The notes beneath the pieces are model-generated. The model was not told the origin of the DNA. It searched no databases and was given only the letters and a program-made list of their open reading frames with translations. The position numbers and the translations under genes are program-made. Shown piece after piece: positions 26,762-34,968 of a stretch of DNA of 64,000 nt. The stretch's first letter is position 1. Each line of letters starts with the position of its first letter. The stretch covers positions 186,001-250,000 of the forward strand of contig JAFEAT010000001.1 in NCBI GenBank assembly GCA_018266255.1. Reading direction: 5' to 3'. This stretch comes from Cyanobacteria bacterium SZAS-4. GTDB taxonomy: Bacteria; Cyanobacteriota; Vampirovibrionia; Obscuribacterales; Obscuribacteraceae.

Positions 26762-27127
26762 TTAAGCTACCAACCACTTGTCGATCATTTCTTTGATGTC
26801 TCCCATTAAAGCGGGCTTTTGCAAGAAGTCATCCATGCCGACAGCCATCACTCTTTGTCGATCTGAGTGACCGGTTAGAGCGACGATGGGAATGCGCTTG
26901 CGTTGCTCTTGCAACTCCTTCTCTCGTATCAACATAGTGGCGTGAGTTCCATCGATGCCAGGAAGACCGATATCCATAAAGATCAATCCAATTTCTGGAG
27001 CAGCGTGCTCAACCGCGGCCTCGCCCGTGTTTACGGTAACGCATTCAAAACCCAGCTTCGAAATTTGACGCCGTGTCATGTCTCTCAGTATCGGGTCGTC
27101 TTCAACCACTAAAATTTGCTTAGACAT
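26762..27127 (-). CDS. CheY-like single-domain response regulator
   Basis: 121 residues from the ATG at 27127 (MSKQILVVEDDP); the frame is open further upstream but the extension lies inside the kinase gene. Only a receiver domain is present: acidic pocket VVEDD, phospho-acceptor Asp52 (FMDIGLPGIDG), Thr in ALTGHSD, Lys in FLQKPAL. It overlaps the 3' end of the PAS-PAS kinase by 8 bases, so it is translationally coupled and is the likely phosphate acceptor. Lacking an output domain, it must act by protein contact or as a phosphorelay step. Confidence 0.9.
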   Translation of the reverse strand: MSKQILVVEDDPILRDMTRRQISKLGFECVTVNTGEAAVEHAAPEIGLIFMDIGLPGIDGTHATMLIREKELQEQRKRIPIVALTGHSDRQRVMAVGMDDFLQKPALMGDIKEMIDKWLVA

Positions 27128-28676
27128 TGGCGGCACCCGGCTTGAGCGTAAATGGAATATCGCACCAGAAATGCGAGCCTTTACCAAATTCACTTTCGAA
27201 ATTCATAGTGCCGCCCATCAACTCGACTAGCTGCTTGGAGATGCTCAGTCCAAGCCCTGATCCGCCATAAACTCTCTTCGTTGCATCATCAGCCTGCGAA
27301 AATGGTTTGAACAATTTTTCGCGATCTTCAGGCTTGATTCCGATACCTGTATCTCGCACCGAGAATCTCATAGTTAGCTGGTTGACTCCTCGATGATTGA
27401 CTTCTGCACTAAGACTTACTTCGCCGCTCTCAGTAAATTTGACGGCGTTGTGCACCAGATTCAGCAACACTTGCCGCAGTTTCATTTCATCGCCGCATAC
27501 CATTTCAGGTGTGCGTGAATCGCAAGAGCCGACTAACTTTATGCGCTTTTCGTTTGCAGTTTTCATAACCATTTGCCGCACATCACCGAGAACGACACGA
27601 ATTGGAAACTGCCGTTCTTCTAACGTCAGTTCACCAGATTCCATACGCGCTGAATCCAGCAAATTATTGAGAAGTTGCAACAGTCGTTTGGCCATATCGA
27701 AAATGTTTTGAACAACGAAATTGTTGTCCTCGCCGAGGTCTTCTGCCGCGAGCATCTCAGTCATTCCGATAATGCCCGACATCGGCGTTCTCACTTCGTG
27801 ACTGATGGTAGATAGAAAAGTGCTTTTCACATCAAGAGCTTTTCTCAGTTCATTATTGATGTCGTCCAGGATCTGCGCACTCGCCTCTCTCTCTTGGTCT
27901 GAGAGCAAACGCTGTGTCAAATCACGAGTAACTTTTGCAAAACCGATCAATTTCTCTTGCACAAAGATAGGCGTAATTACCACGCTGGCCCAGAGAAGGC
28001 TCCCATCTTTGCGCAGGCGCCATCCTTCTTCTTCGTAACGTCCGGCAGCGGTCGCAGTTTCCAGTTCTTTTTGAGGATGAGCGCGCTTCTGCGCTTCTCT
28101 CGTGTAGAAAACAGAAAAATGCTTACCGATTATTTCTTCTGCGCTGTATCCCTGGATACGCTCTGCGCCATCATTCCAGGTGAGAACGTTGCCCTCGGGA
28201 GAGAGCATAAAGATCGCATAGTCTTTCACGCCACTCACGAGAAGCCTGAACACTTCTTCTCGCTGCTCGGACTCGCGGCGTTCAGTCAGGTCTCTAGTTA
28301 CTTTTGCGAAACCGATTAGGGTGTTGCCATCGTAGACAGGAGTAATTGTCACATTTGCCCAAAGCTGTGAGCCGTCTTTGCGCAGACGCCAACCTTCTTC
28401 CTGGTAGCGACCTTCTGAAATCGCCATTTTCAATTCGTAGTCGGGATGCTTGCGAGCGTTTGCTTCTTCAGGATAAAAGATTGAAAAATGACGTCCAATA
28501 ATTTCACTGGCTCTGTAGCCTTTGATTCGCTCCGCGCCCTCGTTCCATGTAGAAACAATTCCGTGTGGATCGAGCATAAAAATTGCGTAGTCTTGAACGC
28601 TGTCAACCAAGAGCTTGAATACTTGCTCCGTTTGCCGCAAGGATTGATTATGGGATGGTGACTGCTGGTCGCTCAT
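27120..28676 (-). CDS. PAS-PAS histidine kinase
   Basis: A cytoplasmic sensor kinase of 518 residues. ATG 28676 has AAGGA about 5 bases upstream; the longer start at 28724 lacks a ribosome site. Two tandem PAS/PAC domains (about 15-130 and 139-254) are near copies: each has QDYAIFML or KDYAIFML at its start and GYRASEII/GYSAEEII, EEGWRLRKDGS and IGFAKVTRDLT in order, so one arose by duplication. HisKA with His293 (STISHEVRTPMSG) and HATPase_c (GTGIGI, GSGLGLSI) follow. No membrane segment, so it senses an internal signal, perhaps redox or a small ligand. Co-transcribed with the CheY-like gene. Confidence 0.93.
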   Translation of the reverse strand: MSDQQSPSHNQSLRQTEQVFKLLVDSVQDYAIFMLDPHGIVSTWNEGAERIKGYRASEIIGRHFSIFYPEEANARKHPDYELKMAISEGRYQEEGWRLRKDGSQLWANVTITPVYDGNTLIGFAKVTRDLTERRESEQREEVFRLLVSGVKDYAIFMLSPEGNVLTWNDGAERIQGYSAEEIIGKHFSVFYTREAQKRAHPQKELETATAAGRYEEEGWRLRKDGSLLWASVVITPIFVQEKLIGFAKVTRDLTQRLLSDQEREASAQILDDINNELRKALDVKSTFLSTISHEVRTPMSGIIGMTEMLAAEDLGEDNNFVVQNIFDMAKRLLQLLNNLLDSARMESGELTLEERQFPIRVVLGDVRQMVMKTANEKRIKLVGSCDSRTPEMVCGDEMKLRQVLLNLVHNAVKFTESGEVSLSAEVNHRGVNQLTMRFSVRDTGIGIKPEDREKLFKPFSQADDATKRVYGGSGLGLSISKQLVELMGGTMNFESEFGKGSHFWCDIPFTLKPGAANV

Positions 28677-28725
28677 ACATTCCTTCACGAGCTGGCTTCG
28701 CACACTCAGCGAAGTCATACTCATT

Positions 28726-28758
28726 GCAGATTACTGCTATCAGTGTAACGTAATCTGC
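28726..28758 (-). promoter_or_regulatory. Leader hairpin next to the PAS kinase
   Basis: GCAGATTAC (28726-28734) and GTAATCTGC (28750-28758) form a perfect 9-bp stem with a 15-base loop. On the minus strand it lies 50 to 80 bases before the preferred kinase start, so it could shape the 5' leader. Confidence 0.45.
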
Positions 28759-28783
28759 CCGCGCATTCCCTAAAAAGAAACAT

Positions 28784-28818
28784 CGGAATGTCTACTTTAT
28801 TCGACATTCCGTTCTTTT
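28784..28818 (-). terminator. Hairpin terminator after the coding remnant
   Basis: CGGAATGTC (28784-28792) pairs with GACATTCCG (28803-28811). On the minus strand it is followed by ATGTTTCTTTTT. It sits 7 bases past the stop of a minus-strand coding remnant, which fits a terminator of that gene. It is also T-rich on the plus side. Confidence 0.55.
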
Positions 28819-28934
28819 CAATTTTCGTTGATACCGAGCACGTCGCCCGCTTGCAATTTCTGATTCTGACGTGCACTATAGGTTTCGTTCACTACGCCAC
28901 CACTGGTAGTGACTGTGTGGATTATCTTGCTGCG
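28818..28934 (-). pseudogene. Remnant: C-terminal fragment of a protein
   Basis: A 38-codon open frame without an ATG or TTG, ending at a TGA (28818-28820) just before the hairpin terminator. The peptide reads as natural protein (for example SGGVVNETYSARQNQKL then QAGDVLGINEN) and is closed on its 5' side by a TAA at 28935-28937. A GTG inside would allow a 24-residue peptide. I read it as the 3' end of a decayed gene; a very short real gene is possible. Parent family not recognised. Confidence 0.35.
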
Positions 28935-29272
28935 TTACATTGTCAATGAATATTACAAATGGGCGACACCGCTTGACATATATCATTTACGTATCTGTCC
29001 GTTTTGATCGCATTTCTTAGATGAGAGAAGACTTCAAATAGCAGAAGTCAAGCGCCGAAGACAGTCGCATATTCGGATTCTATAGAAATTATGCAGAAGG
29101 AAACTATAGACATTTTAAGTAAACACAGACCTCGTTCGCTAGACATTCTTGAAATCCACCCGATATGATGTGCAGCGAGCCATTGATAACTTATCTATGG
29201 ATAGTCTCTGTCGGCAACTGCTGATAAATCACTGGCTCACAAAACCGCCATCGGTGTCTAAGGAGAAGTAAC

Positions 29273-30724
29273 TTGCTATTCAACAGTTTGCAGTACTTGG
29301 TGTTCTTGCCCACAGTATTTTTGCTGTTCTGGCTGCTTCCACATCGCGCTCGCGTGCCACTGCTCTTGGTGGCAAGTTATGTGTTCTACATGACCTGGCG
29401 TCCAATCTATGGATTGCTCATTCTCGGATTGACTGTCGCCAACTGGTTGCTCGTTAACCGCATTGAAAAATCGGTAGACAAGAAAAAGGTATGGGTCGGC
29501 GTAACCGTAGCGGTCAACTTAATTACCCTTGCAGTATTCAAATATCTGAACTTTGGTCTCGATACGATCAAAGATGGTCTTGCTCTGGCTGGCGTCAATT
29601 GGCATGAACCACATCTACATATTCTTCTCCCGCTCGGTATTTCCTTCTTCGTATTCGAATTCATTCACTATGCGGTTGAAGTCTACAGAGGCAAACCTGT
29701 AGTCAAATCTCTTATCGATTTCGGCTTGTTCGCTTCATTCTTCCCTACACAAATTGCAGGTCCGATCAAACGCTATCAAGACTTCATTCCGCAGCTCAGC
29801 ATTCCAGCTAAGTTCAAATGGGAATATGTCGACGACGGTATGCAGATGATCCTCATGGGTCTCGGCAAGAAAGTTCTGATTGCAGACAATCTAGCCATGG
29901 TTGTTCAAGCAGGTTTCTCGCACCCTGAGAATTTCTCTTCCTTAGATCTATGGTTGATCACCTACGCGTTCGCATTTCAAATCTTCTTCGACTTCTCCGG
30001 ATACACCGATATCGCCCGTGGTTCCGCAATGCTGTTTGGCTACAAAGTGCCAATCAACTTCAACTTGCCTTACCTGGCAGCAAACGTATCTGAGTTCTGG
30101 CATCGTTGGCACATCAGCTTGTCCACATGGCTGAGAGACTACCTCTACATCCCTATGGGCGGTTCACGTGGTGGCAAGTGGCTGAACTACAAAAACTTGT
30201 TCTTGACCATGGCTCTGGGTGGTTTGTGGCACGGTGCCGCTATGCACTACCTCGCATGGGGCGCATATCAAGGTGCATTGCTCATCTTGCACAAGGAATA
30301 TTCAAAAGGTCTCGAAAAAGTCGGTGTCGCTTCGAAACTGCTCAGCTCGAAGCTCTATCACATCGCTTCCATCGTGGTCACATTCCACATTGTCTGTCTC
30401 GGTTGGGTTCTGTTCCGCGCTGACGATTTAAACATCGCCGGTAAGATCATGCTGAAACTGGCTGAAGCACCTCAAGCTCTCGCTCACTTCAGCTCATCAC
30501 AATTGGCTGTTCTACAGATCCGTGATCCAATCATCTTCCCTTCGTTAGTTCTGATTGTTCCTGCTTTGATGATCTCTCACGTGGTCGTCAATTGGTTGAA
30601 CGACAAGAAGTTCTATCAAAGTCCTCCCTGGGCGATGCAAGTGGCCGTCATGGTTATCCTCATGTGCGTGCTCACAATCTTCAGTCCAGATAGTTCTCCG
30701 AAGTTCATCTACTTCCAGTTCTAG
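29273..30724 (+). CDS. MBOAT-family O-acyltransferase (AlgI-like)
   Basis: TTG start with AGGAG about 6 bases upstream. A polytopic membrane enzyme of 483 residues, normal for AlgI/DltB/PatA relatives. The MBOAT core shows SEFWHRWHISLSTWLRDYLY (about 277-296) and the catalytic-His segment GGLWHGAAMHYLAWG (about 315-329). It passes acyl groups across the membrane to a surface polymer. The three genes after it encode SGNH-type partners, as in AlgI-AlgJ/X, PatA-PatB or DltB-DltD systems. The polymer and acyl donor are unknown; no alginate or D-alanyl carrier gene lies in the window. Confidence 0.93.
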   Translation: MLFNSLQYLVFLPTVFLLFWLLPHRARVPLLLVASYVFYMTWRPIYGLLILGLTVANWLLVNRIEKSVDKKKVWVGVTVAVNLITLAVFKYLNFGLDTIKDGLALAGVNWHEPHLHILLPLGISFFVFEFIHYAVEVYRGKPVVKSLIDFGLFASFFPTQIAGPIKRYQDFIPQLSIPAKFKWEYVDDGMQMILMGLGKKVLIADNLAMVVQAGFSHPENFSSLDLWLITYAFAFQIFFDFSGYTDIARGSAMLFGYKVPINFNLPYLAANVSEFWHRWHISLSTWLRDYLYIPMGGSRGGKWLNYKNLFLTMALGGLWHGAAMHYLAWGAYQGALLILHKEYSKGLEKVGVASKLLSSKLYHIASIVVTFHIVCLGWVLFRADDLNIAGKIMLKLAEAPQALAHFSSSQLAVLQIRDPIIFPSLVLIVPALMISHVVVNWLNDKKFYQSPPWAMQVAVMVILMCVLTIFSPDSSPKFIYFQF

Positions 30725-30803
30725 AGGTCAAACGTGACGTCGGCGGGTAGAGTCCAAGCTTGTGTAAGCGAGCTTTGCGAGTCGAACGGTTCAGGCATCT
30801 CCA

Positions 30804-32063
30804 TTGGCAATAGCACAAACTAATACAACTAATAGGCCAAAGTTCGCGAGCAAGCTCGTGAAAAGCCGCTTCCTCGTTGCGATTATCGCATTCGTTGCAG
30901 TCAGCGCCGTTTGGGGTTCAACGCGTCTCGGCGCGCTCGCCCCTTCGGACTTCCCGTTCTACACCTGGACGGCCTGCGCGATTGAAGACTTCCTCAGCAA
31001 CGAACAAGGTCGACCACAAATCGACTTAGTTGGTTCGTCGTTGATGCTTGCGCCGATTGGTGGAGTCGATGCAGACTTCACAAATGCCGCTGTCGATGCG
31101 CCTCACCACCATCGTAGTTTGTATTTCGAGAATGCCTTCAAGAAACGCACCGGCGAATCGGTCAAGACATTCAACTTTGCGCTGCCTGGCGAAATGCCGT
31201 CAGACGCTTATTTGATGACCAAGTTCTTGATGAAAGGTGAAAAGCGTCCTGACGTGATTGTCTATGGCGTTGGTCCTCGCGACTTCCTCGACAACCTGCT
31301 GCCTAGCCCGTCGGCGACAGATCCATATGCATGGTTGAGTCGCTTCGGCGATGTAAACGATCGCATTTCGTTGATTTCACCAGACTGGCAACAACGGATG
31401 AATTACGAGATGGGTAGATTGATTTACCCATACGGACAAAAAGTGGATTTGACCAATTCATTTGGTCGTGTTGTCGCATCGACATTGAACAAGTTGGTTC
31501 CACCAACCAATGGCGGGTCGCCGATGAGCGTTCGCCGCGTCATTTTGCCTGAGTATCGCAACTTCGAAGTCGCCAACAACGAATGTCTATTCACTCCTAC
31601 AACCGACGCAAATCGCCCAGCCTTTTCGGACAACATTGCCGAATACAAGAAGCGCTACAAGCACATGAAGTGGGACACATATCTCACTCAGATGCGATTC
31701 ATGATCGACATTCTCAACATCGCCCGCGAGCGCAAGACCCACATGGTGATTGTCGCCATGCCGATTACACCGATCAACCGTTCGCTGCTCAGCGATCTAG
31801 CGTGGGACACCTACAAACACAGCATCAAAGTAATTGCACTGGCTAAAGGCGCTACTTTCATCGACATGGAAGGAAGCGGCAAGTTCGGTCTGAAAGATTT
31901 CAGTGACACGGTTCACTTACATTCAGGCGGCGGCGCAAAGCTTCTGGACATTCTGGCAGAGAAACTTTCAGCAGACCGCGCAGTCATGACTGCACTGAAT
32001 CAACCTGCGAAAATTGACGATAAATCCACTACCGTTGCCGGCTTGAAAGGATCACTTCAATGA
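30804..32063 (+). CDS. AlgJ/DltD-like SGNH protein 1
   Basis: First of three tandem paralogs that accompany the MBOAT gene. Type II membrane topology: one anchor at about residues 23-40, the rest outside. SGNH-like features are GSS (Ser78-Ser79 of LVGSSLM) and a C-terminal DxxH (Asp368, His371 in DTVHLHSGGG). A central block VYGVGPRDFLDNLLPSPSAT is shared with the next two proteins. In AlgJ/DltD/PatB families the Ser and DxxH are the catalytic residues that move the acyl group onto the polymer. Start TTG 30804 is uncertain: no ribosome site is visible, and GTG near 30861 is an alternative. The stop overlaps the next start by 4 bases. Confidence 0.85.
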   Translation: MAIAQTNTTNRPKFASKLVKSRFLVAIIAFVAVSAVWGSTRLGALAPSDFPFYTWTACAIEDFLSNEQGRPQIDLVGSSLMLAPIGGVDADFTNAAVDAPHHHRSLYFENAFKKRTGESVKTFNFALPGEMPSDAYLMTKFLMKGEKRPDVIVYGVGPRDFLDNLLPSPSATDPYAWLSRFGDVNDRISLISPDWQQRMNYEMGRLIYPYGQKVDLTNSFGRVVASTLNKLVPPTNGGSPMSVRRVILPEYRNFEVANNECLFTPTTDANRPAFSDNIAEYKKRYKHMKWDTYLTQMRFMIDILNIARERKTHMVIVAMPITPINRSLLSDLAWDTYKHSIKVIALAKGATFIDMEGSGKFGLKDFSDTVHLHSGGGAKLLDILAEKLSADRAVMTALNQPAKIDDKSTTVAGLKGSLQ

Positions 32064-33409
32064 CCGGCACTATGACACCACCAGTGGTGGATCAAGCTCC
32101 CACGATTATCGACGGGAACACACCACTTCCATTTGTGGACCGACGCAAGAACGGTCCACGCTACAAGCGCGGCTACCAGAGCGTGTTTATGCTCGCCTTC
32201 GTCGCCTACGCTGCAATCAACTTATATATGTCTTTTGCAGGACCGATTGATTTCGATCCATACAAATACATTTATCGCGGTTGGTCATGGTGGATCTTCA
32301 ATGACCTGCGGCAGAATCCTCAGCCGCACAACGTTGCACTGCTGGGTTCTTCGTTGATGGTGAGTGCGGTTGCTGGAACGGATGCCAACTTTTTAAACGA
32401 AAAGATCGACCTTACCAACTACCACAAAGCTTCTTACCTCGACGATAGATTGCAAGCCAAGTTTGGTGGCAAGTTCAACACATTCAACTTGTCTGCTCCT
32501 GGTCAGATGCCATCGGACGCCTTCATGACACTCAAGGGCATGGTGAACACTGCTGACCGTCCTGAAGTTGTTGTCTACGGTGTTGCACCAAGAGACTTCA
32601 TCGACAGCACGCTATCAAGCCCAGTCGATACAGAACCATTCCATTATTTGAAACGCATCGTCAACCTCGACGATGTATCTTCCGCATTGTTCAGAAGCCC
32701 GCAGTCCAAGCTGGATTTCTGGCTCTCTAAGAGTTTGTATTTCTACCAGTATTCGTTGGACATCGAGATGGCAGTGAGCGAATTCGTCACTAACAAACTC
32801 GCCGTTCTTTTGCCACCAGACAAAAAGCATCCATTCACATGGTGGGACCGCACCAAACTTCTTCCTCAATATCTACCCGGCGAAATCAAGCCAGGCGCGA
32901 TGATTAGCGCCCCGATGGATATTGAAACAGCGCGAGCACACTTCGCTGATAACACCAAGGAATACATTCAGCGCTACAAAAAACCAGACAGACACATCTA
33001 CAAAACACAGTTCATTTTCCTGAACAAACTGGCTGAGTTCTGTCATCGCGAAAAGATCGAACTGGTGATCGTCAACATGCCGATCACACGATATAACGTC
33101 AGCATTCTCAAACCACAAGTGTATTTGAACTACATTCAGGCATTGCGTGAATGGTCGTTCTATCACAACTTCCTCGCGTATGACCTTTCAAATTTCGAGA
33201 AGTATGAGCGGTCAGATTTCCATGATTCAGTTCACTTGAATGCATTTGGTGGCAAGAAACTGTTCGACAACATCGTCGAAATTCTGGGCTCGAACATCAG
33301 AACATCTTCCGCTATGGAAATGGCTGGCAAAGAGTTGGAGCGCCATCGTGCTGTAGCTGAATACAACAAGAACAATCAGAACAATCAAGCGGGGCTAAGA
33401 CCGCTATGA
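32060..33409 (+). CDS. AlgJ/DltD-like SGNH protein 2
   Basis: Second paralog, 449 residues, starting at ATG within the ATGA overlap with the previous gene. One membrane anchor at about residues 40-60. Motifs: GSS (Ser97-Ser98, LLGSSLM), VYGVAPRDFIDSTLSSPVDT, and DxxH (Asp389, His392 in DSVHLNAFGG). It has a longer, Lys/Asn-rich C-terminal tail. Overall identity with its neighbours is moderate, so the copies are old and probably non-redundant. Likely acts with the upstream MBOAT enzyme at the outer face of the membrane. Confidence 0.85.
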   Translation: MTGTMTPPVVDQAPTIIDGNTPLPFVDRRKNGPRYKRGYQSVFMLAFVAYAAINLYMSFAGPIDFDPYKYIYRGWSWWIFNDLRQNPQPHNVALLGSSLMVSAVAGTDANFLNEKIDLTNYHKASYLDDRLQAKFGGKFNTFNLSAPGQMPSDAFMTLKGMVNTADRPEVVVYGVAPRDFIDSTLSSPVDTEPFHYLKRIVNLDDVSSALFRSPQSKLDFWLSKSLYFYQYSLDIEMAVSEFVTNKLAVLLPPDKKHPFTWWDRTKLLPQYLPGEIKPGAMISAPMDIETARAHFADNTKEYIQRYKKPDRHIYKTQFIFLNKLAEFCHREKIELVIVNMPITRYNVSILKPQVYLNYIQALREWSFYHNFLAYDLSNFEKYERSDFHDSVHLNAFGGKKLFDNIVEILGSNIRTSSAMEMAGKELERHRAVAEYNKNNQNNQAGLRPL

Positions 33410-34737
33410 GCACGGAAATCAAATCAACTGGAACAACAGCAACAGTAAGAACCGTTCAAAACGTTTCTACTGATGTTGTATATGAAGGTTTGAAGAAGTC
33501 AGAGCGGAAACAATCGGTACTAACATGCCGAACACTGTCAGCGTTTTTACTGTTCATAGTCGTCAATATAGTTATCTCGTTCGTGGTGCCACAACCAGCA
33601 AAAGTTGTGGACGAAGCGTTCATTCAATCGAGCGGATCCGAGGCACGTCAGCAAGGTAAGTGGACCTGGTGGATCTCGCGCAATTATTTGGGACGAAAAA
33701 CCGCTCCAGATATTGCCATGTTGGGAAGTTCGCAAATGGGCTCTGCGACATTTGCAGCCGATGCTCACACGTTGAATCAACCGTTGGATTGCGTTTTACA
33801 CCGCAGTGGCTCGACGCTTGAGAAAGAAATATTCGACCGCACCGGTAAGCGTGTAGACACCTTTAACTTCGCCATGGGCGGAGCGATGGCGTCGGATGCG
33901 TACATGTTCTCCCAAGCATTGTTCAAGGGCGATAAGAAACCAAAGATGGTTGTGATCGGCGTCAGCCCTCGCGACTTTATAGACAACACTCTTCCATCAG
34001 TCAGTGCAACAGAGCCTTTCACCTTCTTCGCTCCATTTGTCGAACTAGGTAGTTTGACCAACGTCGCATTCCCTGATGTGCTTGCCGAAGCAAACTTCAT
34101 CGTCAAACAGAATTTGCCGCTAGAGAGAATTCACGAAGCGCTTGATGTCGCGGCAAAGAAATATCAGCAAGAAGCACCGACACAGATGACTGCGATTCCA
34201 AAAGCATCGGAGCACAAATCGTTATTGCGAGCGGTTCTAGGCTCAGCAGACGAAGTGCGCTTGAATGAATGGCTGATACCAGCTTCGATACCAGCATGGA
34301 TTTTCGAAGACAACACAAAAGAGTATCTCAATCGCTTCAGAAATTGCAGACCACCACTGTACAAAGCAGAAAAAGCATTTTTCGATGCGTTCCTCGCCAA
34401 CATGGACGCCCAACACATTCCAGTTCTTGTAGTTGGAATGCCCAGCCTGGCTGCGAACCGCACGATTTTGCCAAACGACTTCTGGACAGAATTCAGAGGC
34501 GATGTTGCAGGTATGTGCAAATCGCACAACGCGAAGTGGGTCGATCACACAGACAACCCCAGTTTCGTTTTGGAAAACTACCTGGACACAGTTCACTTGA
34601 ACGCGAGCGGTGGAACGAAGATCTTCGCGGAGATGGCTAAGGCTATTGTTGCTGATCCCAAGCTGGTTGCAGTAGTGAATGCCAAGCCAACTCAGTCCAC
34701 GCAATTGACGAAAAAAACAACGGACATGGTCCACTAA
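33406..34737 (+). CDS. AlgJ/DltD-like SGNH protein 3
   Basis: Third paralog, 443 residues, coupled to the previous gene by an ATGA overlap. Anchor at about residues 43-61. Motifs: GSS (Ser108-Ser109, MLGSSQM), VIGVSPRDFIDNTLPSVSAT, and DxxH (Asp394, His397 in DTVHLNASGG). It differs from the first two in the residue after GSS (Q for L), which may shift substrate choice. With MBOAT and the other two it forms a four-gene surface-acylation cassette. Confidence 0.85.
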   Translation: MSTEIKSTGTTATVRTVQNVSTDVVYEGLKKSERKQSVLTCRTLSAFLLFIVVNIVISFVVPQPAKVVDEAFIQSSGSEARQQGKWTWWISRNYLGRKTAPDIAMLGSSQMGSATFAADAHTLNQPLDCVLHRSGSTLEKEIFDRTGKRVDTFNFAMGGAMASDAYMFSQALFKGDKKPKMVVIGVSPRDFIDNTLPSVSATEPFTFFAPFVELGSLTNVAFPDVLAEANFIVKQNLPLERIHEALDVAAKKYQQEAPTQMTAIPKASEHKSLLRAVLGSADEVRLNEWLIPASIPAWIFEDNTKEYLNRFRNCRPPLYKAEKAFFDAFLANMDAQHIPVLVVGMPSLAANRTILPNDFWTEFRGDVAGMCKSHNAKWVDHTDNPSFVLENYLDTVHLNASGGTKIFAEMAKAIVADPKLVAVVNAKPTQSTQLTKKTTDMVH

Positions 34738-34755
34738 ACGCGGACGGCAATAGAT

Positions 34756-34968
34756 ATGTTGTGCAAACAAACCGCGATTCTTCTTGGAACTCTGGTCGCT
34801 CTGAACCTATGTCTAAGCGCCGCTGCTGAAAATGAACTCGATCAACTGGGTGGTGCTTGCACTACCCATCCGCACGGCAATTATGTTTTTTCACACGACG
34901 AATATGATTTTTCAGCGGCCCGCTCCAGACAACGACCTTGGCGAAGATTTCACGCGCGCTCCAATTAG
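34756..34968 (+). CDS. Short exported peptide, possibly out of frame
   Basis: 70 residues from ATG 34756. The first 24 are a signal peptide (LLGTLVALNLCLSAAA-ENE). The last 18 residues are basic (SAARSRQRPWRRF) and overlap the next frame, which reads as better protein there (RPAPDNDLGEDFTRAPIS). This could be a small exported peptide just upstream of the SUI1 gene, or the N-terminus of a larger gene broken by a frameshift near 34905-34920. It lies 18 bases after the third SGNH gene. Confidence 0.45.
   Translation: MLCKQTAILLGTLVALNLCLSAAAENELDQLGGACTTHPHGNYVFSHDEYDFSAARSRQRPWRRFHARSN

Larger units (their letters stand above)
28725..29272. other. 548-base intergenic region
   Basis: Between the divergent PAS kinase and MBOAT genes. 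It holds a hairpin beside the kinase start (28726-28758), a terminator hairpin (28784-28818) and a short minus-strand coding remnant (28818-28934). The rest, 28935-29272, should carry promoters for the acylation operon. TTGACA at 28973 has no -10 at 16-18 bases. The MBOAT gene has AGGAG at its end. No RNA gene was recognised. Confidence 0.5.

Noticed and set aside
28973..28978. TTGACA as a -35 box for the MBOAT operon
   Set aside because: No -10-like hexamer 16-18 bases downstream and about 300 bases from the gene.
34243..34770. 175-codon minus-strand frame opposite the third SGNH gene
   Set aside because: No protein-like motif; the plus-strand gene has clear GSS and DxxH motifs.
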